A program made the translations under genes and the position numbers. The notes under the pieces are model-generated. The model searched no databases and was not told where the DNA came from. It worked only from the letters and a program-made list of their open reading frames with translations. From Lineus longissimus (lineage: Eukaryota > Nemertea > Pilidiophora > Heteronemertea > Lineidae), in contig NC_088323.1 of assembly GCF_910592395.1 (NCBI RefSeq), positions 9,424,001-9,488,000 of the forward strand: a DNA stretch of 64,000 nt, written 5' to 3'. This document shows, one piece after another, positions 38,812 through 49,282 of this stretch. Numbering within the stretch: position 1 is the stretch's first letter; each line of letters begins with the position of its first letter.

Positions 38812-39955
38812 CTCCAACGCCTCGGGGTAAGCATCTCGGAAGGACTTCCCCCAGTCTGTGGCTAAAACATGTAAGGGACGGGGGTTTAGGGAGCTCCCCC
38901 ATGTCAACAGTTGTGTGAGTTCACTAGAGCTTGAACTTCACATAATAATCTGCCAGAGTTCCAGACTACGATAGTCAGGACACCTTTTCTAGGGGAACAT
39001 TTTCCATTTCTACACCGGCTATCGCAATGCGGTTGAGTTAGTGCTTAAGAGATACACGGGGAGAACCGCCTATCAAAACAAAAAATTGCCGGAAGGAACT
39101 GTAGCAGGTTCCCAACAAGGGGGTTGGGGGCTCTGGACGGCAACCAGTCTAGGACGATCGAAATTCTGAAATCAAAGGCCTGTCTGTCGTCCAGGCAACA
39201 TCGCAGAGAAAGAAAGAAAACCTGACCGATGACGGAGGGCACCAGCGTCTAACCAGGTGCGCACGCAACAGTATCGAATAAGGTCTATGTCGCAAAATAG
39301 GTTGCCAATATGAAAACTTAAATATTAGATACCTGCTTTTTCCAAAGCCGATGTCAGGTTTTCCAATTCCGGCAACTCCAGCCCTTGGTACCAACATCCT
39401 TGTGAAGATAACAGGTTCTGACTTGATCATGGCCTTCGTGGCCGTTTTGGTAGCTGGTGAAAAAAGCATCGCACCTCTGAATATTCGAGCATGCCACGCT
39501 ACAGCAAAGAATTGACTGGACTCGTAATTTTACCAAAGTTAAATTATTACCATTTCCACTTTGCATTGTCATGAAATGGAATGAGGAAAACACTATACTT
39601 GCTGAAGCTATGTCCATGTTGTCAGGATGTGCAATAGTCCCTATTCGACATGTATTTACACAGTCTACGAACTCATTCAATGTAATTCTTAATTGGACGA
39701 CCTGCTTTCTCGAGATATCGATGGTGTCATCGCAAATATTCCAGACAAAACTTTCCGTAGCAAGGCTTTAAATGAAAATGGCCTGGTGGTTATATTTAAT
39801 CTATACGTATATTGAATCTGTATAGAGTTTGTAAAAAACAACCTATACACCAGATCCTGTAAACAGATAGATTCTATATAACTCAAATAACGTTTTAAAT
39901 AATACATTAAAAACAACTATAGATAGCACTTATTATCATTCAATTTAAAATTTTG
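38812..39955. repeat. Dispersed repeat block C, copy 2
   Basis: Diverged copy of 3602-4790, same orientation. It lacks a few short segments (for example the accggcg stretch after ggagggcac). Unlike copy 1 it runs directly into block A sequence. Confidence 0.75.
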
Positions 39956-41385
39956 TGACTTTGTGCGTGCACCACGGAGTAATCCGCTGTTTTTTTACTC
40001 GAAATTTAGTGCATTACACAAAGTCATATTGTTGATGTTGCCAGATAGACTGGTTATTTTAGTACTGTATATTCACCATGAGGGGGCATTTGTGCTGTTT
40101 TTCTTGTGATGTAGGCATTGTCCAACGACAGCACTATCCAGGGCAGGCTGCTCGGTCAGTTGGACGACCTGCCTTGAACAATATTGCTTCTCGGCGACCA
40201 GGGGTGACCTTTAGGGAAAATATCATAACCTGCAAACCCAATAACGTCACTTCATGAAATATATCAAGTCAAGCATTTTTCGGAAACGAATCAATGAGGA
40301 TGTAGCATAATTGTCGAAGTAACATTCTAAAATACCTTGGTACTACAAATCATAGTTTCAAAGACAAATCCATTACCTTCTTTTTGTTTGCGAACAGAGA
40401 GTTTTGGAAACTCAACCAAGAGCCTCTTTGGTTGTGAAGAAATAATTATGCATATCCCGCTTCATTTGGTCAACATTTCGTCAAAAGAAAATGTATTTTT
40501 AAAATAACTGATGACAAAAACGTCCACTGAAAGTCGTTGTGCAAATTGCCTAAGGATCTCACACATTCTAGATCCTGAGAAGAAAGTACTTTATTTATGC
40601 GTATAAACGAAAACTGCTTGTTTTCACCCTTGTTTTACCTGGTCAAATTTGCCGTGCGCCTATGAATTTTGTGGGGTCAATTCTATACTCTTTCGTATAC
40701 TGCGTGGTGTGCGTGTGACTGCGCAGTGTCCCAGAAGTGGGATTCTTGTATGGTCGATGCAACTGTGCTTTACCTTGCACACTGTGCGGTCCCCGCCAGG
40801 TTGTGGGATTATCATTGGATTAGTACACATACATATATTCGTTTTGGATTATAAACAGTAGATATTAGATTACAAAAACCAGCATTCGTGTACATACGCA
40901 TACATACGGTATAATTGATTTAATTGTAAACCGGCGCGGGTTTCGACGGAATTTTAGCAACACCAAAGAGGCTTCGTATTGGTATCTCAACGTTGACCCA
41001 AATTCTCAGATCCAATTTCAAAGCACAGATAGCCTCTTTCCTTGTGCAGGGGCTCTGCTGTTGTGGCTTTGTCATCGGGAAAAACGGCCGACTTGATGTT
41101 GAAAACATCAGAGCAGCATCAGAGCTCCGCTACTAAAGGCGTTGATCAGTATAAAATCGAATTACGAAAAAAACATCATGTTTAGTCACCTCTCCAATCT
41201 GGTGTTCCATGTTCTACTGCGACACACATAACTAAATACATGAACTGGTTGGATCGTGATGGCCTGATTACTGTTCCTATGATAAGACAATGTTTCATAA
41301 ATTATAAAACAACCTGTGAATTACGAAAGCAGCAAGGTTAGTCTCCTCTCCGATCTGGCGTCGCTTTTTGTGTCCCCTGCATCCC
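39956..41385. repeat. Diverged partial copy of block A
   Basis: Matches about 10153-11710 with substitutions and several indels (for example a gap after tgcgtata near 40603, and loss of the segment equivalent to 11110-11205). The end at tgcatccctgcgacacac switches to the dispersed repeat at 41386. Reading frames of the recent copies are broken here. Confidence 0.8.
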
Positions 41386-41570
41386 TGCGACACACACAAC
41401 AAAATGCATGTCCTGGTTAGATTACTGTTTCTATAACAAAATAGTGTCATCAATTTCAAACCAAACGTGTATCAATGATTGTATAGGAAAGATTGGTTTA
41501 AAAAAGCATATAATGAGCTTATTTTTGTATCGATTGCTTTGAAAAGGTTATCGATTACGTGAAATTGCAG
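41386..41570. repeat. Dispersed repeat shared with 33085-33300
   Basis: Joined directly to the diverged block A. See the partner copy for shared words; ends at gtgaaattgcag. Confidence 0.75.
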
Positions 41571-41689
41571 AGCATGCTCCGCACAAAACAGTGAACTCTT
41601 CACTGTCTCCATTTTCCGCTTGCACAGTGGACAGTTCACAGTTGGCCAGATGCTTTCGCCGTCTATTATCCGCTTCTTGAACTAACAAT

Positions 41690-42480
41690 GAGTGGGCCCA
41701 TACGTGAGACAAAAAGTTACCAGATTGTGACTCGTGGCTGTGAATGATAGGACCCTGACCCCTGATCACTGCCAAACTTTATATGTGAGACAAAAAGTTA
41801 CCTGATTGTGACTTACGGCTGGGAATGATGGGACCCCGACCCATGACCACTGCCAAACTTTATATGTGAGACAAAAAGTTACCAGATTGTGACTCGTGGC
41901 TGTGAATGATAGGACCCCGACCCATGATCACTGCCAAACTTCATACGTGAGAAAAAAAGTTACCAGATGGTGACTCGTGACTGGGAATGATAGGACCCCG
42001 AACCATGATCACTGCCAAACTTCATATGTGAGACAAAAAGTTACCAGATTGTGACTCGTGGCTGTGAATGATAGGACCCCGACCCATGATCACTGCCAAA
42101 CTTCATACGTGAGACAAAAAGTTACCAGATGGTGACTCGTGACTGGGAATGATGGGACCCCGACCCATGACCACTGCCAATCTTTATATGCGAGACAAAA
42201 AGTTACCAGATTGTGACTTGTGGCTGTGAATGATAGGACCCCGACCCATGATCACTGCCAAACTTTATATGTGAGACAAAAAGTTACCAGATTGTGACTC
42301 GTGGCTGTGAATGATAGGACCCCGACCCATGATCACTGCCAAATTTCATACGTGAGACAAAAAATTACCAGATTGTGACTCGCGGCTGGGAATGATAGGA
42401 CCCCGACCCATAATCATTGCAAAATTCATACTTGAGACAAAAATTTACCAGATTGTGACTGGCGGCTGGGAATGAGAGGA
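41690..42480. repeat. 81-bp minisatellite, about 10 units
   Basis: Period 81, measured from gtgagacaaaaagttacc at 41704, 41785 and 41866. Units hold agattgtgactcgtggctg, aatgataggaccccgaccca and atcactgccaaact. The last units (42360-42480) are degenerate. 81 is a multiple of three, but each frame meets a stop in most units. Confidence 0.85.
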
Positions 42481-42689
42481 CCTAACCGCCCCAACCCCTC
42501 ATACTCCTGGCACATAGGGGAAAAAGGTATCTTATTGTGACATGTTGTTGGAAATGATACCGCCTGTAGCCGCCCATCCTCACTGCTAAAATGAAATAAA
42601 AGAGTCAACATTTCAAGTTCAAATTGTCTATTCGGCTACAGTCAAAAACGATATATAGAACAAATTAAAAACACGTGGTCATTCAACAA

Positions 42690-43200
42690 TATTCCAGATT
42701 ATCATACCTCATTAGTATGTGAGCCAATCACGTCGCGTCATTCACGACCACGTGCCATGCGATAATTTTGACTATTCCACGGCATTATTGATTATTCCAC
42801 GGCTGACGTCATCGATGACGCGATATTGCAAATGGCGGTCATTAAGATTTCGACGAAATCGGCGATAAAAAACAGCATATTTACGGCGTTTTAAGCCAGG
42901 AAGTTGCACAGTGATACTGTCAGGGTCTTGAATTACACCCACAAAGTAGGTAGGTTGCATTGGGTGGGACTGTTACATCCACGAACAGAAAGTACAAGGC
43001 ATTCAAGTTGGGCCTGGACTCGCTTCAAACAAACATCGTCTGCTAATGTAAACACACACTGTCTACAGTACATAATGTACACGTCTTGGCTCCATACATG
43101 ATTTGCGTATCCGCCGATTAAAAATCACTTTGACAGTGGTTTGGGTCGCAAAGCCTCGTGAAATAATTTTTTACCTGACAAATAATTTTGACTATTCTAT
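42690..43200. repeat. Fragments of the inverted-repeat arm family
   Basis: 42690-42740 (cctcattagtatgtgagcca, atcacgtcgcgtc) and 43145-43170 (gtcgcaaagcctcgtgaaat) match parts of 890-965 in the left arm (complement at about 8630-8700), so that arm contains a dispersed element. Between them lie gattattccacggc repeats and a tgacgtcatcgatgacg palindrome. Confidence 0.55.
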
Positions 43201-43996
43201 GGCTTGACATGCAATATTTATATAATATTCAATGGTATTCTTCGTTGCGCAGAGAATGTGCGCAAAAGCAAACACACAGTAGAATGTTCACTGTTTAATG
43301 CGATATCGACAACAGTGAAATGCTCTACTGTTTTATAGTAGAGAGTACGTTGGAAATTGATACCTATCCCCATATGCGCCATGTTCACACGGTTACTTTG
43401 CCTTTGTCAATGTTTGTGATGCAGATCATTAAACCTAAGGCAAACTAGTGTTTTTTGTCTCTGCGATATGTGATCATAATTGCATGCGCCAAATATCGCT
43501 TGTTTACAATGGCCATCGCAGGTAATGGCTACGGGAATCGGTTTCCGCTGCTCTCCTATGCCAAATCCGTATACTATTTGTATAATATTTTAATAATATT
43601 TTAATATTTTATTCACTTTTGTGAACATTTGCATAAGCTTTTCGTTGCAGTTGTAACTAAATTATAATAATATAATTGACAAAGTTCATTTAGTATTTGA
43701 TACATTTGCTGGCGGTGACACCTTTTTTTACCGATCAAGTGGCACTTTTCGGGAATATGCATTGCAATTACAGTTATCTTTACAATATTGAATCAAGAGT
43801 ACATCATTAAGGTTTCTCTTGCACTCCGCTGCTTGAACTCGTTTATAACCAGATTAAGTGTCTTTCAAATAAAACTCAATTTATTATTGCTAGGCGCTAG
43901 CATGTGGCATCCGTTCATCCTAGGTTTACTACATTATGCTTATACTGGAATGATTGGTGCCTGCAACTTCGGAGTTCTTGGTTGAGATCAGTTGTG
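43201..43996. other. AT-rich intergenic sequence
   Basis: Includes a taatattttaatattt low-complexity run near 43590. Nothing else recognised. Confidence 0.4.
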
Positions 43997-44167
43997 CCGG
44001 TGTAGAAGTTTAAAATGTCCTAAGATAGAATGCCCGGGAAACAAAGGATTCTATTATGTGCTTCAATCTCTGAGCTATTGACGGTCAGGGTCTCTATAGA
44101 ACCATATTGCAGAATACAATAGGGCCGGACACTTTTTGCAGAGGGGCATTTGTTACTGTTACACCGG
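43997..44167. mobile_element. MITE with ccggtgta ends, copy 3 (reverse orientation)
   Basis: ccggtgtagaagtttaaaat on the left, ttactgttacaccgg on the right. The interior (cccgggaaacaaaggattct and caatagggccggacactttt) is the reverse of that at 12047-12248, with a shorter centre. Confidence 0.7.
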
Positions 44168-44320
44168 CCTCAAAGTCAGGACGTCGTGGGTTTGATTCTT
44201 GGGAGAATCACTGCTCTTTCATTTTACTTGCTTCTCTCCACTCAGGAGTGAATGGGTGCATAGCTGGCAGTGATGGCAACCATTGGAAGTTTTCTCTGAG
44301 TGTTGTATACCATCAGCTAC
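44168..44320 (+). mobile_element. tRNA-type SINE fragment
   Basis: gggtttgattcttggg resembles a Pol III B box with its flanks. It is followed by ccactcaggagtgaatgggt and ctggcagtgatgg, a body sequence familiar from tRNA-derived SINEs of marine invertebrates. The A box region is not clear and no poly(A) or repeat tail is defined. Confidence 0.4.
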
Positions 44321-44770
44321 AGCTCGGACTTATTTCTACTCTAGTTTTCCGACTTCTTAAGGGTTTTGTCTACCTTTTTATCATATATCTTATGTGCATT
44401 GATCCGAAAGACAAGACATCGGAAAAACAAAAAAATACCCCGAAAAATTCATTTTAACTTCACCAAAATGAAGGACAATGTACAAAGACAGACGTTTATA
44501 AGATAACACCGAACTCGTCTCACCTGATATCATTGCAGAGTGTATTTTGAGAAAGATTTGCGAAAGATGCACATGGCTGAGAATGCAGTCCACCCATGCA
44601 GTAATGATATCCAGACTGCACGATATGTTCTATTGTTCGGTCAGGACCCTACATTGTTGAAATAAGTTTCCCTTTTGCAACATTTTCATTGTTGCTATTT
44701 CTGACTTCACAAATGTATTCCTGCGTCGAGAATTTTGTGTGGTCGCGACGACTATGGCAAGTGGAGTGTC
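44321..44770. other. Intergenic, nothing recognised
   Basis: A frame of 116 codons crosses 44107-44457 but starts inside the MITE and SINE fragment and has no recognisable domain. Confidence 0.4.
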
Positions 44771-46080
44771 CAGTTATTCAAACTACCTATATTTCTTCAA
44801 TAAAACTTGGTTTTATGGCAGTTAAACTAAGTTTTTTTGGAAAGAAACTTAGTTTTATGGCAGTTAAACTAAGTTTTTTTTGGAAAGAAACTAGTGTTTC
44901 TCCTAATAAACCAGGTTGTTATCAGAAAAAATATAAGTTAATGTGTAAAAAAACAATATTCTTTCCTCATAGAGTAAGTTTTTTTCCATAAACCTATACA
45001 TTCTGATAAAAATACTGGTTTTTCAACACAGAACTTGCATTTAATCTCCTGAAATGGAAGTTTTCGCACCGAAATATCCATTTATTCACACTTCTAAAAC
45101 TCGACCCCAACGACAACTGGTTTCGCCGTGTGTGAGGTTAGCTACATACCCGTCCCCAGTGCATGTATTGCGCGCATTTGGCCATGCTGCACAGCCAATG
45201 CATGCTGGATTAATTTGCATACTTTCGCTGCCCGTACCACATGCACATGCGCATGCACAACCGGTAACACACCACTGATAAATTTTAAGCCATTTTCCTT
45301 TAGACATCAATCAACTGCCATAACTTTTTCCAATATCTCACTCTAACCTAATGGGCAGAAAGTCCTCACCCAGGGTATAAATCCATAGAATTTCTGACAG
45401 GTCATGACCATCATAATTTCAGGATTTGGGGGTCTAGGGTTTTTGGGGTCGTTTTTGTCTTAATTTCACTCGTCCACCACGTTTCAGGGCTCAGCGGATT
45501 AATTGGTTCCCCAAAACAACACCAGTAAACAGATAAAGCTCAAAGTTCATCAGAATGTTCGTAAGAAACAACTTTAATTCATGATATCAGAGGAACTACA
45601 TTCTGATTGCACAAATAGCACCCCTTCTGGACATTGAGACCACGCATTTATATCTTAAAGTACTACTTTCCTATGCGGTCCACGCTGATTGCCCAATTAT
45701 TGATGTGGAGCCAACCCGTTGTGCCGAGGTTGCACATCCTCGTCCAACAAAGATCGTGATTCCGTTTACGTAGGGAACGAGATAGAAGATACAAGTTTCT
45801 TGATAAAGCAGGTTTATGCACGCCGTTTGTCCAGTTATTAAAAAAAAACTATATTTTTAAAATAAAACAAGGTTTATTTGCAAAAACTTATTTGTTTTCA
45901 ATAAAACTAGGTTTTTTACCAAAAATATAAGTTTCGACGCCATTTGTCCATTTATCGCAAAAAACCAATATTTTTTTCCAAAACAACCAAGTTTATTACC
46001 GATGGGTGAAAAACTTATATTTTGGGGCATCAAGCCTGGTTTCTTTCCGAAACTTCACTTTTATGGTTAACAAATTACAA
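44771..46080. repeat. Field of AAAC-GTTT palindromes with two similar ends
   Basis: At least ten imperfect palindromes of the form AAACNNNGTTT occur in 44800-45000 and 45830-46070 (aaacttggtttt, aaactaagttt, aaactaggtttt, aaacaaggttt). A 43-44-base unit (ttttatggcagttaaactaa, then gtttttttggaaagaaactt) is repeated twice at 44810-44890. gtccagttattcaaactacctatat at 44770 recurs as a variant at 45830. The stretch 45050-45800 in between is ordinary sequence. It could be one element with long subterminal repeats. Confidence 0.45.
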
Positions 46081-46494
46081 ATGTCGCCTTTTAATAGTCA
46101 TTTCTTAGATATTTATGGGGATGTGTGGCGTATGTTAAATAAACTAGAATTGTCAGTTGAGTCTTGTCAGACTCTGGAGTCTCCGCCACAGTGAGATGCG
46201 GGTGTGTCCGGCAGTGCGTAAACCCCTTAATATAAATCCCGTCTCCATTAGAGCGTTTTTGCGCGTCGCCCGCTCGGAAATTCGCTTTGATTGCTATGAA
46301 TGATTTTCTTTGACATAACCAATTTCTGCTCGACGGACGCCACCGGTGGATTACGTCCAAATGCAAAAATAGCATTCAAAGCGTATTTACTCGGCGTTCA
46401 TCTGGCACATAAATTCAGTCATATCCAGATTATTCAGGGCATTGCCCCCAGGAAGCTCTCGGTTTGTGCAGTTGTGGTTGTTGTAGAAAGCATA

Positions 46495-46674
46495 ATGCCA
46501 TGCGATTTAATAGAAATACTCGCTAATGAGATAGAGAAGCATCCCATAATATACGATAAGTCCCTCACCGAATTCAAGGAGACTGAAAGAATTGAGAGGG
46601 TGTGGAAACATATTGCCGGTCGTCCCTCGGGTACACTTGACCTCATGAATGCCGGTTATTCCTCCGTTATGTAG
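46495..46674 (+). pseudogene. Truncated MADF (Myb/SANT-like) protein of Harbinger element
   Basis: From the ATG, the residues DLIEILANEIEKHPIIYDKS followed by ERIERVWKHIAG match the first two helices of a MADF domain, the DNA-binding partner protein of PIF/Harbinger transposases. After about 40 residues the frame passes into sequence that is antisense to the transposase and stops, so the third helix and the rest are lost. The open frame extends upstream to 46300 without a recognisable domain. Confidence 0.65.
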
Positions 46675-46920
46675 CTCTTTACTTTATCCAAAAGAAAGTT
46701 AAGATGTTCCGGCATCATTCGGAAGTACTGGATAAACTTGTCCTCGTGCCCAAAAAGTTTTTTTCACGAGATGATGGTATTCACCATATCTTTCTCTCTC
46801 CTTCAGGATTAGATGCACCCAATAGTCATGTCTTGGTTTTCTCTTCCTTCGTCGGTCATACAAGTAGAGAGCTATTATTTCGATATCTGAATCCGAGAAA
46901 TCAGATGACCAATCGGGCAT
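46610..46920 (-). pseudogene. N-terminal fragment of Harbinger transposase, frameshifted
   Basis: The minus-strand frame from 46920 includes DYWVHLILKERERYGEYHHL, a signature near the N-terminus of PIF/Harbinger nucleases. At an A/T homopolymer near 46757-46770 the frame is lost. In the next frame the expected continuation is visible (QYFRMMPEHLNFLLDKV), ending in a stop near 46655. The DDE catalytic region is absent. Confidence 0.7.
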
Positions 46921-47075
46921 TTTGCAGTTTGTTGTTGCTCTGTCCCTGGACTAGGTTTGACAGAATGTTCCCGGACCAAGCTCGTGTCCCTATTTATACG
47001 CGCATTACGAATTACCAACGCCGCAGAAAACGGCGCGCAGAAACGAGTCGTTTTTCGGCGAGCGGAAAAACGCTC

Positions 47076-48095
47076 TAGTAGAGACGATCCTTTACTATTG
47101 AAATGTGAACATTTTGGTGACAACAATAGGCTTGAAACGCATTTTTTCCACGAATAGCAAGTTAGCTAATCAAAGTCCGAAATATTGATTAGCAACTTTC
47201 TACAATTTATAGCAATTTTTACAGCATAACAAAATAATTCCTCCTCTTCTAAAAAGCCAAAAGCCAAAGTCATCATTTGCATGACGTCATAATTTATGCC
47301 AAAGAAATGTTTTGAAAAGCACTCAAACTCATTGATAAGTTGTCACAGAAATAAGAAACAGTCATTATATGTTGTATGTTTAGAACAGATTGAATACCAT
47401 TCAAAACTTTTGAAAGCTTTAGGGAGAGTTTGCTTGTGTCAAATGATGACTATAAAATTGGTAAAATCGATGTATAGCATACACTATGTAGATACATTTT
47501 AGATCACTACTGCATACACACTCCTACCGGGACTCGGTGTCAGCAGCCAGATCGCAAAATAGGACACAGTATATAGACCATATTCATGTGTAACTGATTT
47601 CAGGTACCGGTTAAGATAGAGGTTTGTTTTATGTATTGCCTCTATGTTCGCCTCTGAGTGTATTACCACAGCACTTTCGCACTGGAGCCCAGATTTGCTC
47701 GATCGAAATACAGACAAGCCTCCCTTTATCGACTTTTTTCTAATCCATTGCTGTGTTTACATACATACGCAACTTCACCTGGAGACGAGAGTGTGTTGCA
47801 ATAATTTTATTGTCGATACAAAAGACTAAAACCGACTTCGTGACCGGTCCTCGTTACCGGCTCAGCACAAGATGATTTTCTGCGAGTGATCCGGCAACTC
47901 GGACAGGTCACTCAGGCCGTTTTACTCTTTTCCAACATTATCCGACAAAAGTCCGACACTGTCCGACTTTTACCTGAAAAGTTGCAACTCTAAAGAAATA
48001 CTACGGCTTCCAAAAAATAGGGCATAAAAAAGATCAACGGTCAATGTTGGAATGTAGGCCTATTCAGGGAAAAGTCGGGCAAAATGTCAAGTTAG
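47076..48095. other. Intergenic sequence, nothing recognised
   Basis: No supported gene. Short ggccta and acatacat words only. Confidence 0.4.
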
Positions 48096-48535
48096 AATGA
48101 AACGGACAAGGAAGATTGTGCTCACCGTATAGATATGTGGTGGTTAGGAATTCATCCTGGTTTAGAAACATGCTACATATACTAGTATATAGGTCAAACC
48201 ATAGTTGGTATGACATGTGATGTATCGTTTGCTTGAAGTACCTATCATAAAAATGTTAACGAAAACGAGTCACACATAAGAGAGATATCACACTTTTTTA
48301 GGTTTCCACTTATGGCTCCCTGGTGGCCAAGTAAAAAAATCAGACCGGACCGAAATTCAGAGTCAGAGGTCATCTGATCTAGGGGGGTCATATGTACTAA
48401 TTTTAAAGTTCATAGATTTAGCGGTTGAGAAACTTGCCACTATTTTTGAAATAGGATACGACGACTACGACAGATGACGACGGACGACGGACACTGCGGC
48501 GTTGCATAGACTCCCCCACGGTGAGCCAAAACCGT
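48096..48535. mobile_element. Arm-flanked repeat element with one internal unit
   Basis: Left end aatgaaacggacaaggaaga, then gtgctcaccgtatagata; right end with a gacgacggacgacgg microsatellite, then tagactcccc-acggtgagcc. The gctcaccg/cggtgagc ends are inverted. Between them is a single copy of the roughly 300-base unit (ccctggtggccaagt, gtcagaggtcatctga). The same architecture with about four units occurs at 55384-56845. It resembles the bivalve pearl group of non-autonomous elements (left arm, tandem core units, microsatellite, right arm). Confidence 0.6.
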
Positions 48536-48697
48536 TACGAAGTCGGAAAAGCCCTCCTCTCCCTCTGAGAGAGTCAAGTCTGAATCATAAATGTATCGGG
48601 TAATCTGAAGGAAACGTCCAACTTTAAAAGTCCGAAAACGCCGTCGGTTATGTATCTTATATCTTTGAAATTGGGCTCTGATCTGATTAGAATACTG

Positions 48698-48774
48698 CTC
48701 GAGTTGATTTTCTCCGGCCTTGGAAAGCTCGAGACCGCAGGTCGAGAGCTTTCGGGCCGGAGAAAATTAACGAG
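48698..48774. mobile_element. Hairpin element, type 2
   Basis: ctcgagttgattttctccgg faces ccggagaaaattaacgag, with an inner aaagctcgag/cgagagcttt pairing. The loop and the gattttct core are as in the hairpin at 23601-23737, but stem bases differ on both sides and remain paired. Confidence 0.6.
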
Positions 48775-48809
48775 TCCAATCTGGTGACGAGGATAACACA
48801 AAAGGGCAG

Positions 48810-49126
48810 TGGTGGAGACAGGGATGGAAAACTCAACAATTCGGGAGTCGATTTCTAATCTTCTTTTAACACCATAACATGGGGTTTTCTGAATCTTGAA
48901 ACCTCCCGATTCAAACCATAAAGAGTTACAAAAAACCCACAAAAAAGAGGGACGAAGTCCGCGAAGACCTTCCCTGACAAATCGAAATGGCTGAAGCGCA
49001 TGTTACGTCATCGCAACTCACGACGCGGGGTTGTCTCAGCGCGCGCGCAAGTTAAAGTTAGCGAAAGAACATGTCAAAGGTGACGATAGGCAATTAACTG
49101 GGAAAATAGGCGCAATATTCAAAACA
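48810..49126 (-). repeat. 3' LTR of the BEL/Pao element
   Basis: 317 bases, tggtggagacagggatgg to aatattcaaaaca. Nearly identical to 54920-55236. Confidence 0.95.
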
Positions 49127-49282
49127 TCCTCCGGGCGCCAAAGGACGCGCTTATGATTATAACGCGGACGCATTAATTTTTTATGATATAGAAATAGAAA
49201 TGTCTATAATAGACTAAACTTGGAATGACGGAATATGATGATTGAATATGGGGCGAGACCAATAGGCACAAAAACACAATAT

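Larger units (their letters stand above)
46251..47075. mobile_element. PIF/Harbinger deletion derivative
   Basis: Terminal inverted repeats gagcgtttttgcgcgtcg and the complement of cgagcggaaaaacgctc. Inside are a MADF-type frame on the plus strand and the start of a Harbinger transposase on the minus strand, the two genes typical of this superfamily. About 825 bases, so most of both genes is deleted. A matching 3-bp target duplication is not clear (tta left, tag right). Confidence 0.7.

Noticed and set aside
44190-44210. Possible tRNA gene at the B-box-like gggtttgattcttggg
   Set aside because: No cloverleaf, no A box at the right distance, and a SINE-type body follows.
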